64,000 nt of DNA, from NCBI GenBank assembly GCA_021166775.1, contig JAJPEQ010000013.1:1-64000 (forward strand), in the 5' to 3' direction. The translations under genes were made by a program, and so were the position numbers. This DNA is from Comamonas sp. GTDB taxonomy: Bacteria; Pseudomonadota; Gammaproteobacteria; Burkholderiales; Burkholderiaceae_C. A model generated the notes under the pieces. That model saw only the letters and a program-made list of their open reading frames with translations. It made no database searches and was not told where the DNA came from. This document shows, piece by piece, positions 1 to 11,138 of this stretch. Position 1 is the first letter of the stretch. Each line of letters starts with the position of its first letter.

Positions 1-27
1 TGATCCCGAGGCGACTTGGGGTTATAT

Positions 28-2905
<2,878 letters not shown>

Positions 2906-3032
2906 TATAACCTTGAGGCCCGCGCCAACGAGCGCGCCATGCCTTCAAGGCTCATGCCACAGCCGCAATCAAATTCACCTCGACTCTATGAATCCCGCTG
3001 CCCGCACCAAACCCGCGCGCAGCAACCCTTTA

Positions 3033-3148
3033 CGCCTGATGACAATAGCAAGCTGGCACCACCCCTTCCCTTCCCGAACAGGACCGTGAAACAGCTTCGC
3101 GCCAATGATAGTGCGGACTCCCGTGTGAAAGTAGGTCATCGTCAGGCA
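3033..3148 (+). rRNA. rrf: 5S ribosomal RNA
   Basis: Small rRNA about 128 bases after the 23S gene. The 5' gcctgatga and the 3' tcgtcaggc form helix I, and the internal signatures ccgaacaggaccgtgaaac and gatagtgcgg are typical of proteobacterial 5S RNA. Ends were set from helix I with an error of one or two bases. It is followed directly by a strong hairpin, consistent with the end of the rRNA operon. Confidence 0.95.
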
Positions 3149-3162
3149 CCATCACCCCCCAA

Positions 3163-3205
3163 CCCCCCCCTGAGCCTCACAAGACTCAGGGGGGTCGGTT
3201 TTTTT
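3163..3205 (+). terminator. rRNA operon intrinsic terminator
   Basis: A 10-bp perfect stem (3165-3174 CCCCCCTGAG with 3185-3194 CTCAGGGGGG) with a 10-nt loop is followed by TCGG and seven T. It sits 15 bases after the 5S gene, where the rrn operon should end. The flanking C6 AA C8 and T7 G8 runs can extend the pairing further. Confidence 0.85.
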
Positions 3206-3334
3206 GGGGGGGGAGGAGCATGATGGCGGGTGAAAAGGTCTGGTCCCGCACCATTCAACGTTCTGGCTATCGTCGTGGCGAATTTGCCCTGCCCTTTCTA
3301 TGTCAGAATGTGCGTGTAACCAAACATTAGCATC

Positions 3335-5347
3335 GTGAACGCACGTAGATTTCTTGCAGGAACCATCATTGCTGCTGCGGCCACGTCTGCTGGCGCGCTG
3401 ACGCTGGGCGCGGGTCACGGGCGGGTGGTTTTGGGTTCTCCCTTGGACTTGTCGTTCAATCTGCAAGCGCAGAGCGGTTCGGACCTCCTGGACTCCTGCA
3501 TGTCTGCTCGTGTGGACATGGGCGGAACTCCAGTTCCGGGAAACCGCGTCAGCGTCCATCTCGTATCGGGGGGTCTTGCGACGCCACGTCTGCGGGTGAG
3601 GACCGATGTTCCCGTGAATGAGCCTATCGTGGAGATCAGGCTCGAGGCGACTTGCAGCGGGCGCGTCTCTCGCGCCTATACGTTCCTGAGCGACTTGCCA
3701 AGCGGGGCCGAAGGGCAGGCGCTCGCCGGCGTGGCGCCTGGCACGCCACGGCGCGAGGCCTCTGGGAGTGGGGATGATGGCCGGGCGACGATCCGCGCGT
3801 CCGGCAGCAAGCGCGCGAGGGGGGCAGAACCCAGGGCCGCTGCCAGCAGGCGGCGCACGAACTCGGTTTCACCGGCACGCGGCCCCGCCAGGGCGGTGGT
3901 CGCGGACGCACGCCGCACCGACCCGGTCGGTAGCAACGCGGCGCCGCCTGTGGGCACGGTGGGAGCACCGAGCCCTGTGCCCAAACTGGTCATGGAGCCC
4001 CTGGACCTTGGGCCGAAGAACCCTCTTGATCTGCGCTTGTCCATTGATCCGCCTCACTTTGGTGAACCTGGGACGGCACAGGCGCAAAAGAACGCGGCTG
4101 AGGTCTGGCAGATGCTCAACACGGCGCCGCAGGAGTTGGCGAATCTGGGCGAGCGTGTGAGCGAGGTGCAGCGGGAAGTGCAGGCGTTGAAGGAGCAGCT
4201 GCGCAAGGAGCAGGCGGCGGGGAACGTGGCTCGCGAGGCGTTGAAGCAGGCGGTTTCAGAACGGTTTTCCCCGCTGGTGGTGTATGGGCTCGCCGGTGCG
4301 CTTGCCCTTGCGCTGTTGGGTCTGATCGGGTTGGCGTGGAAGCAACGTCGGCAGGAGCGTGAGGCGTGGCATCGAAGCGTGGCGCTCAACGGTGAGCCGC
4401 AGGAACCGGACACCTTCAGTGAGGTGGTTGGGCCGACCGTCTGGCCTCAGACCGAGGAGCCTGTCCAGACTGCGACGGTGCCTGTTGGGCAGGCCCCCGC
4501 AACCCATGCCGCAGCATCCCGGCGAGTGGGCGCAGGGGATGAGGCGGTGTCCGTGCCCGAGCCGCAGGCGCCTGCGGCGGTGGTAAGTGCTGTGCCCGTG
4601 GTCTCGCGTGTGCAGGACATCGAACATCCGGAAGATTTGTTCGACGTGTTGCAGCAGGCCGAATTTTTCATCTCGATCGGAGAGCACGAACAGGCGGTCG
4701 ATGGCTTGCGCAGGCATATTGCTCATCACGCTGCGTCGTCCCCGTTGGCGTATTTTGAGTTGTTGAGGCTCTATCACACCTTGGGACGTGTTGCGGCGTT
4801 TGATGAGCTGCGCACGAGCTTCGAAGATAGGTTCAATGCCGAAGTCCCTCCGTTTGCGGCCTTTCAGCGAGGCGGAAGGTCTCTGGAAGACTATGGCGCG
4901 GAGCTGCGGCGCATCGAATCGCTGTGGGGGTCGGCCGATGTCGTCGATGAGCTGGAGCGGCTCATGTTCCGGCGCGGTGGAGGGCAGGATGTTGCCCGGT
5001 TTGATTTGCCGGCTTTCGAAGATCTGTTGCTGCTGCGGGCGATTGCTCAGCCGCCGGCCGGAAAGGGGCCCGGCGCCAGTGTGGCGCCGCAACGGGTGAC
5101 CACGGCCGCGGTCACGGGCGATGGCGCGAAACCCGTATCCCCCTCGGTGGACACGCTGGCGGGTGACCTGATGCTCGAACCGTCGCGGCAAATGTCGGTT
5201 CAGGGACACGGGCCAGCCGACAAAGGGCCATCGGGCAGTGGATTGCCCCCGGAGATCGTGGCCCCGGATGAGATGCTTGCCCCTGATCACGATGGAGCCC
5301 GGTTCAACTTGGAGCCCCGGGACAACGGCAGACGGTTCGTCAAATGA
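3335..5347 (+). CDS. FimV-like pilus/polarity protein
   Basis: Predicted 670-residue inner-membrane protein of the FimV type, a family linked to type IV pilus function and cell-pole organisation. A signal-like hydrophobic N-terminus (residues 5-22) precedes a FimV-type beta domain (about 22-120). A basic, Pro/Ala-rich linker follows, then a coiled coil around 265-305 and one membrane span at 313-335. The cytoplasmic part has a helical TPR-like region (about 430-560) and a low-complexity tail. The start is GTG with no strong Shine-Dalgarno. No LysM domain was recognised, and it is shorter than Pseudomonas FimV (over 900 residues). It stands alone between the rRNA operon and thiE. The FimV label is family-level; the exact role is inferred. 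Confidence 0.8.
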   Translation: MNARRFLAGTIIAAAATSAGALTLGAGHGRVVLGSPLDLSFNLQAQSGSDLLDSCMSARVDMGGTPVPGNRVSVHLVSGGLATPRLRVRTDVPVNEPIVEIRLEATCSGRVSRAYTFLSDLPSGAEGQALAGVAPGTPRREASGSGDDGRATIRASGSKRARGAEPRAAASRRRTNSVSPARGPARAVVADARRTDPVGSNAAPPVGTVGAPSPVPKLVMEPLDLGPKNPLDLRLSIDPPHFGEPGTAQAQKNAAEVWQMLNTAPQELANLGERVSEVQREVQALKEQLRKEQAAGNVAREALKQAVSERFSPLVVYGLAGALALALLGLIGLAWKQRRQEREAWHRSVALNGEPQEPDTFSEVVGPTVWPQTEEPVQTATVPVGQAPATHAAASRRVGAGDEAVSVPEPQAPAAVVSAVPVVSRVQDIEHPEDLFDVLQQAEFFISIGEHEQAVDGLRRHIAHHAASSPLAYFELLRLYHTLGRVAAFDELRTSFEDRFNAEVPPFAAFQRGGRSLEDYGAELRRIESLWGSADVVDELERLMFRRGGGQDVARFDLPAFEDLLLLRAIAQPPAGKGPGASVAPQRVTTAAVTGDGAKPVSPSVDTLAGDLMLEPSRQMSVQGHGPADKGPSGSGLPPEIVAPDEMLAPDHDGARFNLEPRDNGRRFVK

Positions 5348-5520
5348 TGGCTCGGGCAGATGGCGTCCGAGTCTAGGGCAATGCTGAACAAGTCCCGCGC
5401 GCGTCGCATCTCCGGCTTGGGCGGTCTGCCGCGTTGCAAATGCTCGCCATGGTTGCGGCCATGTCTGCGCTTTGCGCCTCGCAGCCCATCCCAATCCAGG
5501 GCGCGCCACATCGCGGGGAC

Positions 5521-6432
5521 TTATTCAGCTTCGCCCCAGGTGCTGCCCATGAGATGCAGGAGCCGACGCACGGCCGCTTGCGGCTCGGACGCCTGCACGA
5601 TGGCTCGTACCATGGCGGCCGAGCCCACGCCGGCCGCCTGGATGGCCGCAAGGTGTTCTGGTGTGATGCCGCCAATGGCGACCAGCGGATACGCGTGCAT
5701 GAGGCGGGCATAGTCGGCCAGTCTTTCCAGGCCTTGAGGCGCGGTCGGCATGGCTTTCAGCGTGGTGGGGAACACCGCGCCCATGGCGATGTAGCTCGGG
5801 CTGAGGCGATCGGCGCGCAGCATTTCGGCGTAACCGTGGGTGCTCAGGCCCAGGCGGGTGCCGCTGCGCCGCACCAGGGCGATGTCGGCGGCACACAGCT
5901 GGTCGAGGTCTTCCTGACCCAGATGCACGCCATAGGCACCTTCGTCCAGGGCGATGCGCCAGTGATCGTTGATGAACAAACGCGCAGGGGTTCCCTTCAC
6001 GCCCTGAATGGCGGCGCGCACTTCGCGTGCGATGGCCTGTGCGTCGTTGCCTTTGAATCGCAACTGGAGCGTGGGCACGCCAGCATGCGCCATGCGGCTG
6101 ACCCATTGCGCGTCGGGGAGCACGGCGTAAAGCCCAAGATTCTTGGGACAGGGCGCAAAGGGCGCGGCGTGCGGGCGTGGCTGCAGGCCGAAGTCGGCGG
6201 GCGCGTCGGGCCAGCGGGCCGGATCAAAAGCGCCCAGGCGCAGAGTTTGCGCTGTCCAGGCGCGGGCCAGGCACAGTGCATCGGCGGCGATGTACCCCAA
6301 CTGGCTGCAGGCGGCCAGTGCCGAGAGGAACACGGGGTCGGTCTCCCGCGTGGGGGGCACGGGCTGCGGTTCGAAGCCCGCCAGGCGCTCGCGGTGCGCC
6401 TCGACGATGGCCTGCTGCATGGGCAGCGTCAC
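5521..6432 (-). CDS. thiE: Thiamine phosphate synthase
   Basis: 303 residues. Joins HMP pyrophosphate and THZ phosphate to make thiamine phosphate. The C-terminal two thirds (about residue 95 onward) is the TIM-barrel ThiE domain, with the substrate motifs LFINDHWRIAL, GVHLGQEDL and the phosphate-binding VAIGGITPEHL. ThiE is usually about 210 residues; the first roughly 95 residues here form an extra domain I cannot assign. It is last in thiO-thiS-thiG-thiE and overlaps the thiG stop by 4 bases, so translation is probably coupled. The operon is behind a TPP riboswitch. The downstream 170 bases to the convergent FimV-like gene show no clear terminator. Confidence 0.95.
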   Translation of the reverse strand: MTLPMQQAIVEAHRERLAGFEPQPVPPTRETDPVFLSALAACSQLGYIAADALCLARAWTAQTLRLGAFDPARWPDAPADFGLQPRPHAAPFAPCPKNLGLYAVLPDAQWVSRMAHAGVPTLQLRFKGNDAQAIAREVRAAIQGVKGTPARLFINDHWRIALDEGAYGVHLGQEDLDQLCAADIALVRRSGTRLGLSTHGYAEMLRADRLSPSYIAMGAVFPTTLKAMPTAPQGLERLADYARLMHAYPLVAIGGITPEHLAAIQAAGVGSAAMVRAIVQASEPQAAVRRLLHLMGSTWGEAE

Positions 6433-7241
6433 GCGCTGGGTCCTTCGCTTTGGTGCCAGAAGGGCGTGCCCAGGACCGGCGTGCTCGGCTGGGCCGATGT
6501 CTGCGCCTGCATCGCGCCGGCCAGCCGGGCAGCCCGCCCGGCCGCAACCGCGTTGGCAAATGCGCCGGCCATCTGAACCGGGTCGGTGGCGAGGGCGACG
6601 GCGGTGTTGAGCAGCACGCCGTCAAACCCCCACTCCATGACCTGGCAGGCATGCGACGGCAGGCCCAGGCCCGCGTCCACCAGCATGGGGAGGGACAGGC
6701 GCTCGCGCAGCGTCTGCAGTCCGTGTGGATTGACCGGGCCGCGGCCGGTGCCGATGGGAGCGGCCCAGGGCATGACGGCCTGGCAACCCACGTCGGCGAG
6801 CCGCTGGCAGACGACGAGGTCTTCGGTGCAGTAGGGCAGCACCTTGAAGCCTTCCTTGATCAGGCGCTCGGCCGCGGGCACGAGTTGCAGGGTGTCGGGT
6901 TGCAGGGTGTAGTCGTCGCCGATGACTTCGAGCTTGATCCAGTCGGTGCCGAACACCTCGCGTGCCATCAGCGCGGTGGTGATGGCTTCCTGCGTGCTGT
7001 GGCAGCCCGCGGTGTTGGGCAGCACGGTGGTGTCGAGGCGTTGCAGCAAGGGCCAGAAGCCGCTGCCGGACGCGGCTCCCTGGCGGCGCAGCGCGGCGGT
7101 CACCATGGCGGGTCTGGCGCGCGCCACAGCGGCCTGGAGCGTGGCCGGTGACGGGTAGCGGGCGCTGCCGAGCAGCAGGCGGCTGGTGAAGGTGTGGCCG
7201 TAGAGGATGAGCGGGTCGCCCGCGGGCTGGACAGTGGACAT
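6429..7241 (-). CDS. thiG: Thiazole synthase ThiG
   Basis: 270 residues. Forms the thiazole phosphate of thiamine from 1-deoxy-xylulose 5-phosphate, dehydroglycine (from ThiO) and sulfur carried on ThiS thiocarboxylate. The TIM barrel carries the Schiff-base lysine at K103 (WIKLEVIGDD), the motif PNTAGC and the phosphate-binding MPWAAPIGTGRG. Residues beyond about 245 are a variable tail. The start lies 3 bases after the thiS stop. Its partners ThiO and ThiS are encoded immediately upstream, which fits the ThiO-dependent aerobic route rather than ThiH. Confidence 0.97.
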   Translation of the reverse strand: MSTVQPAGDPLILYGHTFTSRLLLGSARYPSPATLQAAVARARPAMVTAALRRQGAASGSGFWPLLQRLDTTVLPNTAGCHSTQEAITTALMAREVFGTDWIKLEVIGDDYTLQPDTLQLVPAAERLIKEGFKVLPYCTEDLVVCQRLADVGCQAVMPWAAPIGTGRGPVNPHGLQTLRERLSLPMLVDAGLGLPSHACQVMEWGFDGVLLNTAVALATDPVQMAGAFANAVAAGRAARLAGAMQAQTSAQPSTPVLGTPFWHQSEGPSA

Positions 7242-7244
7242 GGT

Positions 7245-7442
7245 TTAACCGCCCGTGACGGGCGCGATGATTTCGATCTGGTCGCCCTCGTGCAGCCGCT
7301 CGCTGGCGTAACGCGATGGGGGAACGAAGTGGAGGTTCACCGCCACCGCGAACGGCGGCACGGGCGCGAGCTGGGTGATGGCGTGGGCCACGGTGGCTTC
7401 GTCCGGCAGTTCGGTGGCGGTGCCGTTGATGCAGATTTTCAT
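7245..7442 (-). CDS. thiS: Sulfur carrier protein ThiS
   Basis: 65-residue ubiquitin-like sulfur carrier with the normal family length. It begins MKICINGTATEL and ends with the obligatory diglycine (PVTGG), whose C-terminus is adenylated and converted to a thiocarboxylate that donates sulfur to ThiG. The ATG was chosen because it gives the canonical N-terminus and overlaps the thiO stop in an ATGA arrangement. No thiF/moeB-like activating enzyme is in this window, so that step must be encoded elsewhere. Confidence 0.96.
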   Translation of the reverse strand: MKICINGTATELPDEATVAHAITQLAPVPPFAVAVNLHFVPPSRYASERLHEGDQIEIIAPVTGG

Positions 7443-8560
7443 GAGAGCCCCAAGTCGCGCGTCGTGATGGCGAGGTCGAATTGCCGGGCCAGCGGCGAGT
7501 CGCCTTCGCGCAGCAGCTGCAGGGTGACGTCCAGGAGCGCCGGCGCGATCAGGAAGCCGTGCCGGTACAGGCCGTTGATCTGCAGGATGCGCTGGCCCAC
7601 CTGGCGGATGCACGGGCTGTTGTCCGGCAATGCGGGGCGGCATTGCGTGGCGATCTCCAGGATGCGGGCCTCGGCAAAACCCGAATGCAGGGCGTAGGCG
7701 GCGCTGAGCAGTTCCAGCGTGGAGCGCACGCTGGCCGGGGAGAGATCGTCTGATTCAATGGCGGTCGCGCCGACCACGAAGACGTAATCTTCCTTGGGCA
7801 CGATGTAGGCCGGGTAGCGCGGGTGCACCAGCCGGGTGGGGCGCTGCAGCGTGACCTCGGGGGCATGCACGCGGATGACTTCGCCGCGCACGCCGCGCAG
7901 TTCGGGCCAGTCGCCGCGTGCGCCCAGCCCGCGGCAGTCGAGGATGAGGTCTGGCCCGCCCGGCGCGCCGGGGGAAAAATCACCCAGCGCCTGGCGGCTG
8001 TGCCAGTGCATCGCCACACCCAGCGTTTGCATGCGTTCGTGCAGCGCGGCGAGCAGCTGGCGGTTGTCCAGCTGTCCCTCGCCCGGCAGGTACAAGCCTT
8101 CATGAAAGCGCCCGGCGAGCATGGGTTCGCGCTGCGCCAGCAGGGTTTCGTCCAGGGCCTGGGCGGCCGGGAGATCGGGCAGCAGGGCGTGGGTGTGCCT
8201 GAGCTTGTCGTGCAGGCGCGCGGCATCGGCGGCGTCCTGCCGGTGCCAGACGATGAGCGTGCCGTTTTGCTGGAAGAAAACGGGTCGCGCCAGCATGGCC
8301 AGCAGCTCGGGCCAGCGCCGCATGGCGTACTGGCCCATGCGCACGATGCCCGGCTCGCTGACGGCGGACTCGGCCAGCGGAGCCAGCATCGCGGCAGCCA
8401 CGCGCGCGGCGGATAGCTCGGCGTCGGGCCCTGCGGCGTCGTGAATGTCGATGTGGCAGCCTTGCTGCGCCAGGGCGACGGCTAGCAGCCGTCCCATGAG
8501 ACCGGCGCCCAGAATGGTGATGCGGGAGGAAGGGGCGGCAAGTGCGTGCATCGTTTTCAT
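7439..8560 (-). CDS. thiO: Glycine oxidase ThiO
   Basis: 373 residues from the ATG at 8560 (a second ATG at 8551 is also possible). FAD-dependent D-amino-acid-oxidase family enzyme that oxidises glycine to dehydroglycine for thiazole synthesis. An N-terminal Rossmann FAD motif (ITILGAGLMGRLLAVALAQQG, quoted in part) starts around residue 16. The C-terminal PAYIVPKEDYVFVVGAT stretch and the late NGLYRHGFLIAP are typical of DadA/ThiO oxidases. First gene of the thiO-S-G-E operon; the start lies about 40 bases behind a TPP riboswitch. The frame is open further upstream, but that part is the riboswitch RNA, so longer starts were rejected. Confidence 0.93.
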   Translation of the reverse strand: MKTMHALAAPSSRITILGAGLMGRLLAVALAQQGCHIDIHDAAGPDAELSAARVAAAMLAPLAESAVSEPGIVRMGQYAMRRWPELLAMLARPVFFQQNGTLIVWHRQDAADAARLHDKLRHTHALLPDLPAAQALDETLLAQREPMLAGRFHEGLYLPGEGQLDNRQLLAALHERMQTLGVAMHWHSRQALGDFSPGAPGGPDLILDCRGLGARGDWPELRGVRGEVIRVHAPEVTLQRPTRLVHPRYPAYIVPKEDYVFVVGATAIESDDLSPASVRSTLELLSAAYALHSGFAEARILEIATQCRPALPDNSPCIRQVGQRILQINGLYRHGFLIAPALLDVTLQLLREGDSPLARQFDLAITTRDLGLS

Positions 8561-8598
8561 CGATTGAGTGAACAAGGACAAAACGGTGCGCCGCGAAA

Positions 8599-8694
8599 AC
8601 TCCCCACGCCAGCATGATCTGGATCGGGTAACGGGGCGCATGGGCCCCAGGGTATTTCTCAGCCCTGCGCGATCTGCTCGCCAGGACACCCCTG
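8599..8694 (-). promoter_or_regulatory. TPP riboswitch (thiO leader)
   Basis: THI-element on the minus strand. Read in that direction it has the conserved GGGGTG 5' strand, the invariant CTGAGA (complement of 8657-8662), a variable P3 arm, and the 3' half ACCCGATCCAGATCATGCTGGCGTGGGG, which matches the consensus ACCTGATCTGGATAATGCCAGCG-GGG with small changes. It lies upstream of thiO-thiS-thiG-thiE and about 40 bases from the start codon with no clear terminator hairpin between, so repression is probably at translation initiation. Ends are approximate. Confidence 0.93.
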
Positions 8695-8776
8695 TTTCGT
8701 CCGAAGCCGTGAATTACATCACAAGCGGGACGGGCCCGGTGAAGAACGTCGTGTGCGTGTTCGATAATTCCTGGCC

Positions 8777-9631
8777 ATGACCGAAGCAACGCCATCGACC
8801 CGTCATCCACGCTACGTGCGCGTGCTCTCCATCGCGGGCTCCGACAGCGGCGGCGGCGCGGGCATCCAGGCCGATCTCAAGACCTTCAGCGCGCTGGGGT
8901 GCTTCGGCATGACGGCGATCACCGCCATCACGGCGCAGAACACCCAGGGCGTGCGCGCCATCCACGGCGTGCCGCCCGAGGTGCTGCGTGCGCAGATCGA
9001 TGCGGTGGTCGAGGACATCGGGGTCGATGCGGTCAAGATCGGCATGCTGGCCACGCCCGACATCGTGCGGGTGGTGGCCGATGCCATTGCGCGCCACGCG
9101 CTGCCGCATGTGGTGCTCGATCCCGTGATGGTCGCCACGAGCGGTGACGCCCTGATCGAGCACGAGACCATCGCCGCGCTGGTGCGGGAGTTGTTCCCGC
9201 TGGCGCAGGTGATCACGCCCAACCTCGATGAGGCGGCGCTGCTGCTCGGGCGCCCGATCGACACCGTTGATGCGCTGGAGCGCGCCGCCGATGAGCTGCT
9301 GGCGCTGGGCGCCAGGGCGGTGCTGCTCAAGGGCGGGCATCTGAGCGGCGACTGGGTGGTCGATCTGCTGGCGCTGCCCGGCGGCGAGCACCATCGGCTG
9401 GAATCGGCGCGCATCGTGACGAACAACGGCCATGGCACGGGCTGCACGCTGTCGTCGGCGATCGCGGCGCACCTGGCGCTGGGCGAGCCGCTGGTGCAGG
9501 CGGTGCGCGGTGCGCGCTCCTACATCCTCGGAGCGATCGAGGCAGGCGCCGCGGTGGTGACGGGCCACGGCCACGGACCCCTGAACCACGGCTATGCGCC
9601 GATCGCGCAACGCGTGATCGATGCTCCTTGA
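8777..9631 (+). CDS. thiD: HMP / HMP-phosphate kinase ThiD
   Basis: 284 residues. Phosphorylates hydroxymethylpyrimidine and its monophosphate to HMP-PP, the pyrimidine substrate of ThiE. Ribokinase-fold signature: the N-terminal SIAGSDSGGGAGIQADLKT, the central VLDPVM and NLDEAALLLG, and the anion-hole/catalytic NNGHGTGCTLSSAIAAHLA near residue 215. Divergent from the thiO operon; about 80 bases separate it from the riboswitch, which points the other way, so thiD itself shows no riboswitch. It ends in a large hairpin shared with the convergent cytX. Confidence 0.97.
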   Translation: MTEATPSTRHPRYVRVLSIAGSDSGGGAGIQADLKTFSALGCFGMTAITAITAQNTQGVRAIHGVPPEVLRAQIDAVVEDIGVDAVKIGMLATPDIVRVVADAIARHALPHVVLDPVMVATSGDALIEHETIAALVRELFPLAQVITPNLDEAALLLGRPIDTVDALERAADELLALGARAVLLKGGHLSGDWVVDLLALPGGEHHRLESARIVTNNGHGTGCTLSSAIAAHLALGEPLVQAVRGARSYILGAIEAGAAVVTGHGHGPLNHGYAPIAQRVIDAP

Positions 9632-9634
9632 TCA

Positions 9635-9714
9635 ATAGCTGATTGCGCTTGACGACATTTTATTTCGAATACATTTGTATTCGAAACCGTTATATTTAAA
9701 GCGCGAACAGCTAT
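9635..9714. repeat. Nested hairpin element between thiD and cytX
   Basis: The intergenic space between two convergent genes is almost wholly one inverted repeat. The outer arms 9635-9650 (atagctgattgcgctt) and 9699-9714 match at 14 of 16 positions. At the centre is a perfect 10-bp palindrome, 9663-9672 with 9677-9686, around the loop ATTT. The core is AT-rich, unlike its surroundings. The arms resemble the 5' end of the dispersed repeat found elsewhere in the window, here as a facing pair. It may act as a bidirectional terminator, although no T-tract follows the stem. Confidence 0.75.
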
Positions 9715-10991
9715 CATTTGAATGAGCCCCGACTCAGCCACGCGAGTCCGAAACAGAGCACGAGCGTGGGCAGCGCCGATCCACCCAGCGCAGGAGCCAG
9801 GCGCGGCAGCAGGTGATAGAAGGCGATGCCGGCGAGCCAGATCAGCGTGGCGCCCCAGTGGATGCTGCCGGCCTCGCGCAGCAGTTGCCGCGTGGGCGCG
9901 CCGAAGGCCAGACGCCCGAGGATGACGCCAAAAAGTGGCACGAACACCGAGCTGAGCAGCAGCAGGAAGGGCTCCAGGCTGTGCATGGGCAGGACCAGCG
10001 CAAACGCGGTGCAGGCCAGCACCATCAGCACGCCCCAGCGGCGGATGCTCCAGCGCGGCAGCAGGCTGTGCATGCAGACCGAGCCCGAGTAGGCGTCGCC
10101 GTAGGTGTTGTCGATCTCGTCGATCAGGATCAGCGAGAGCGCGATCAACCCGCCCTGGGCCAGCAGCAGCGCGGTGACGAGGTCTTCGCTGGGCAGCACG
10201 AGCGCGACGAGCACGCCCAGGCCGTAGCACCAGATGTTGGCCACCGCGTAGCCGAGCCAGGTGCCGTGCAGGGCCGAGCGACCGTCCTTGCCGTGGCGCG
10301 CGTAGTCGGCCACCAGCGGCAGCCACGACACGGGCATGGCGATCACGAGATCGATGGCCGACAGCGTGCTCATGCTGCCGTCGCCGCCGCGGCCCCACAG
10401 TGGCGCCAGTCCCTGCGTCTGCGCCAGCGTGGCAAATTGCCAGCTCAGCCACAGCAGCGACAGCACCACCAGGGGCAGTGCGATGCGCGCGATCAGCCGG
10501 CGCACGAGTTGCACCATGGAGCCGCTGATGAGCAGCAGCACCACGGCGCCCCACATGAGCGTGGCGAGCACGGGCCAGTACCCGGCGGTCAACCCGCCCG
10601 ACTGCCGGCCGATGGCGACGGTGGCGTCGCGCATGATGACCAGCTCGAACGCCCCCCAGCCCAGCAGCTGGAGAACATTGAGCACGATGGGCAGTCCGGC
10701 GAACCGGCGCCCGTAGACCGCGTGCATGAGCCCGGCGCTGGCCAGGCCGCTGTCGCACCCGAGCTTGCCGACCCAGCCGAGCAGCCCCGAGCCGACGATG
10801 GAGCCGATGGCGATGGCCACCAGCGCTTCGCCCGGACTCAGCCCCGGCAGGAGGTAAGCGCCCATCTGCATCACAAGCAGGCCTACGCCCAGGCTGAACC
10901 ACAGCGAGGTGTGGTCGCGCCAGCCGAAGGCGCGCTGACCTTCGTGCAGCGGCGTCAGGGCTTCGTTGGTGGCGGGTTGATTGGTGCTCAC
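9714..10991 (-). CDS. cytX: Hydroxymethylpyrimidine transporter CytX
   Basis: 425-residue polytopic membrane protein of the nucleobase:cation symporter-1 family, about 12 predicted spans. It resembles cytosine permeases but belongs to the CytX branch that accompanies TPP riboswitches and is thought to import HMP. The early FSLGVGLLVMQMGAYLLPG and the MPVSWLPLVADYARHGKDG segment are characteristic. The start is a GTG at 10991 preceded by AAGGAG eight bases upstream; the frame stays open for 22 more codons, but those lack a ribosome site. The family assignment is firm; the substrate rests on the riboswitch and the thi neighbours. Confidence 0.9.
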   Translation of the reverse strand: MSTNQPATNEALTPLHEGQRAFGWRDHTSLWFSLGVGLLVMQMGAYLLPGLSPGEALVAIAIGSIVGSGLLGWVGKLGCDSGLASAGLMHAVYGRRFAGLPIVLNVLQLLGWGAFELVIMRDATVAIGRQSGGLTAGYWPVLATLMWGAVVLLLISGSMVQLVRRLIARIALPLVVLSLLWLSWQFATLAQTQGLAPLWGRGGDGSMSTLSAIDLVIAMPVSWLPLVADYARHGKDGRSALHGTWLGYAVANIWCYGLGVLVALVLPSEDLVTALLLAQGGLIALSLILIDEIDNTYGDAYSGSVCMHSLLPRWSIRRWGVLMVLACTAFALVLPMHSLEPFLLLLSSVFVPLFGVILGRLAFGAPTRQLLREAGSIHWGATLIWLAGIAFYHLLPRLAPALGGSALPTLVLCFGLAWLSRGSFK

Positions 10992-11036
10992 GGCGTGTGC
11001 TCCTTGTACGTGCTCGTGGGTCGCAGCGTCAGGGAA

Positions 11037-11055
11037 GGTTGGCCAGGCGCCAACC
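11037..11055 (-). promoter_or_regulatory. Hairpin in cytX leader
   Basis: Perfect 7-bp stem (GGTTGGC with GCCAACC) and a 5-nt loop, between the riboswitch aptamer and the cytX start. It has no T-tract, so it is not a standard terminator. It could belong to the riboswitch expression platform; this is inferred from position only. Confidence 0.4.
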
Positions 11056-11070
11056 AAAACGTGAGCGTGC

Positions 11071-11138
11071 TTCCCTGCGCGAGGATGATCTCAATCAGGT
11101 TCAGAGGGTTTTTCTCAGCCGGACGCACCGGCACCCCT
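11071..11138 (-). promoter_or_regulatory. TPP riboswitch (cytX leader)
   Basis: Second THI-element, read on the minus strand: AGGGGTGCC at the 5' side, CTGAGA (complement of 11113-11118), then CCCTCTGAACCTGATTGAGATCATCC and a closing CGCAGGGA. The 3' helix departs from the usual GGATAATGCCAGCG but keeps its shape. It is compact, lacking the long variable arm of the thiO copy. Bases 11139-11346, between it and fdxA, hold nothing I can identify. Confidence 0.9.

Noticed and set aside
9425-9445. A tggcac-gggc-tgc string resembling a sigma-54 promoter.
   Set aside because: It lies inside the conserved NNGHGTGCT coding motif of thiD, and the spacer is one base too short.
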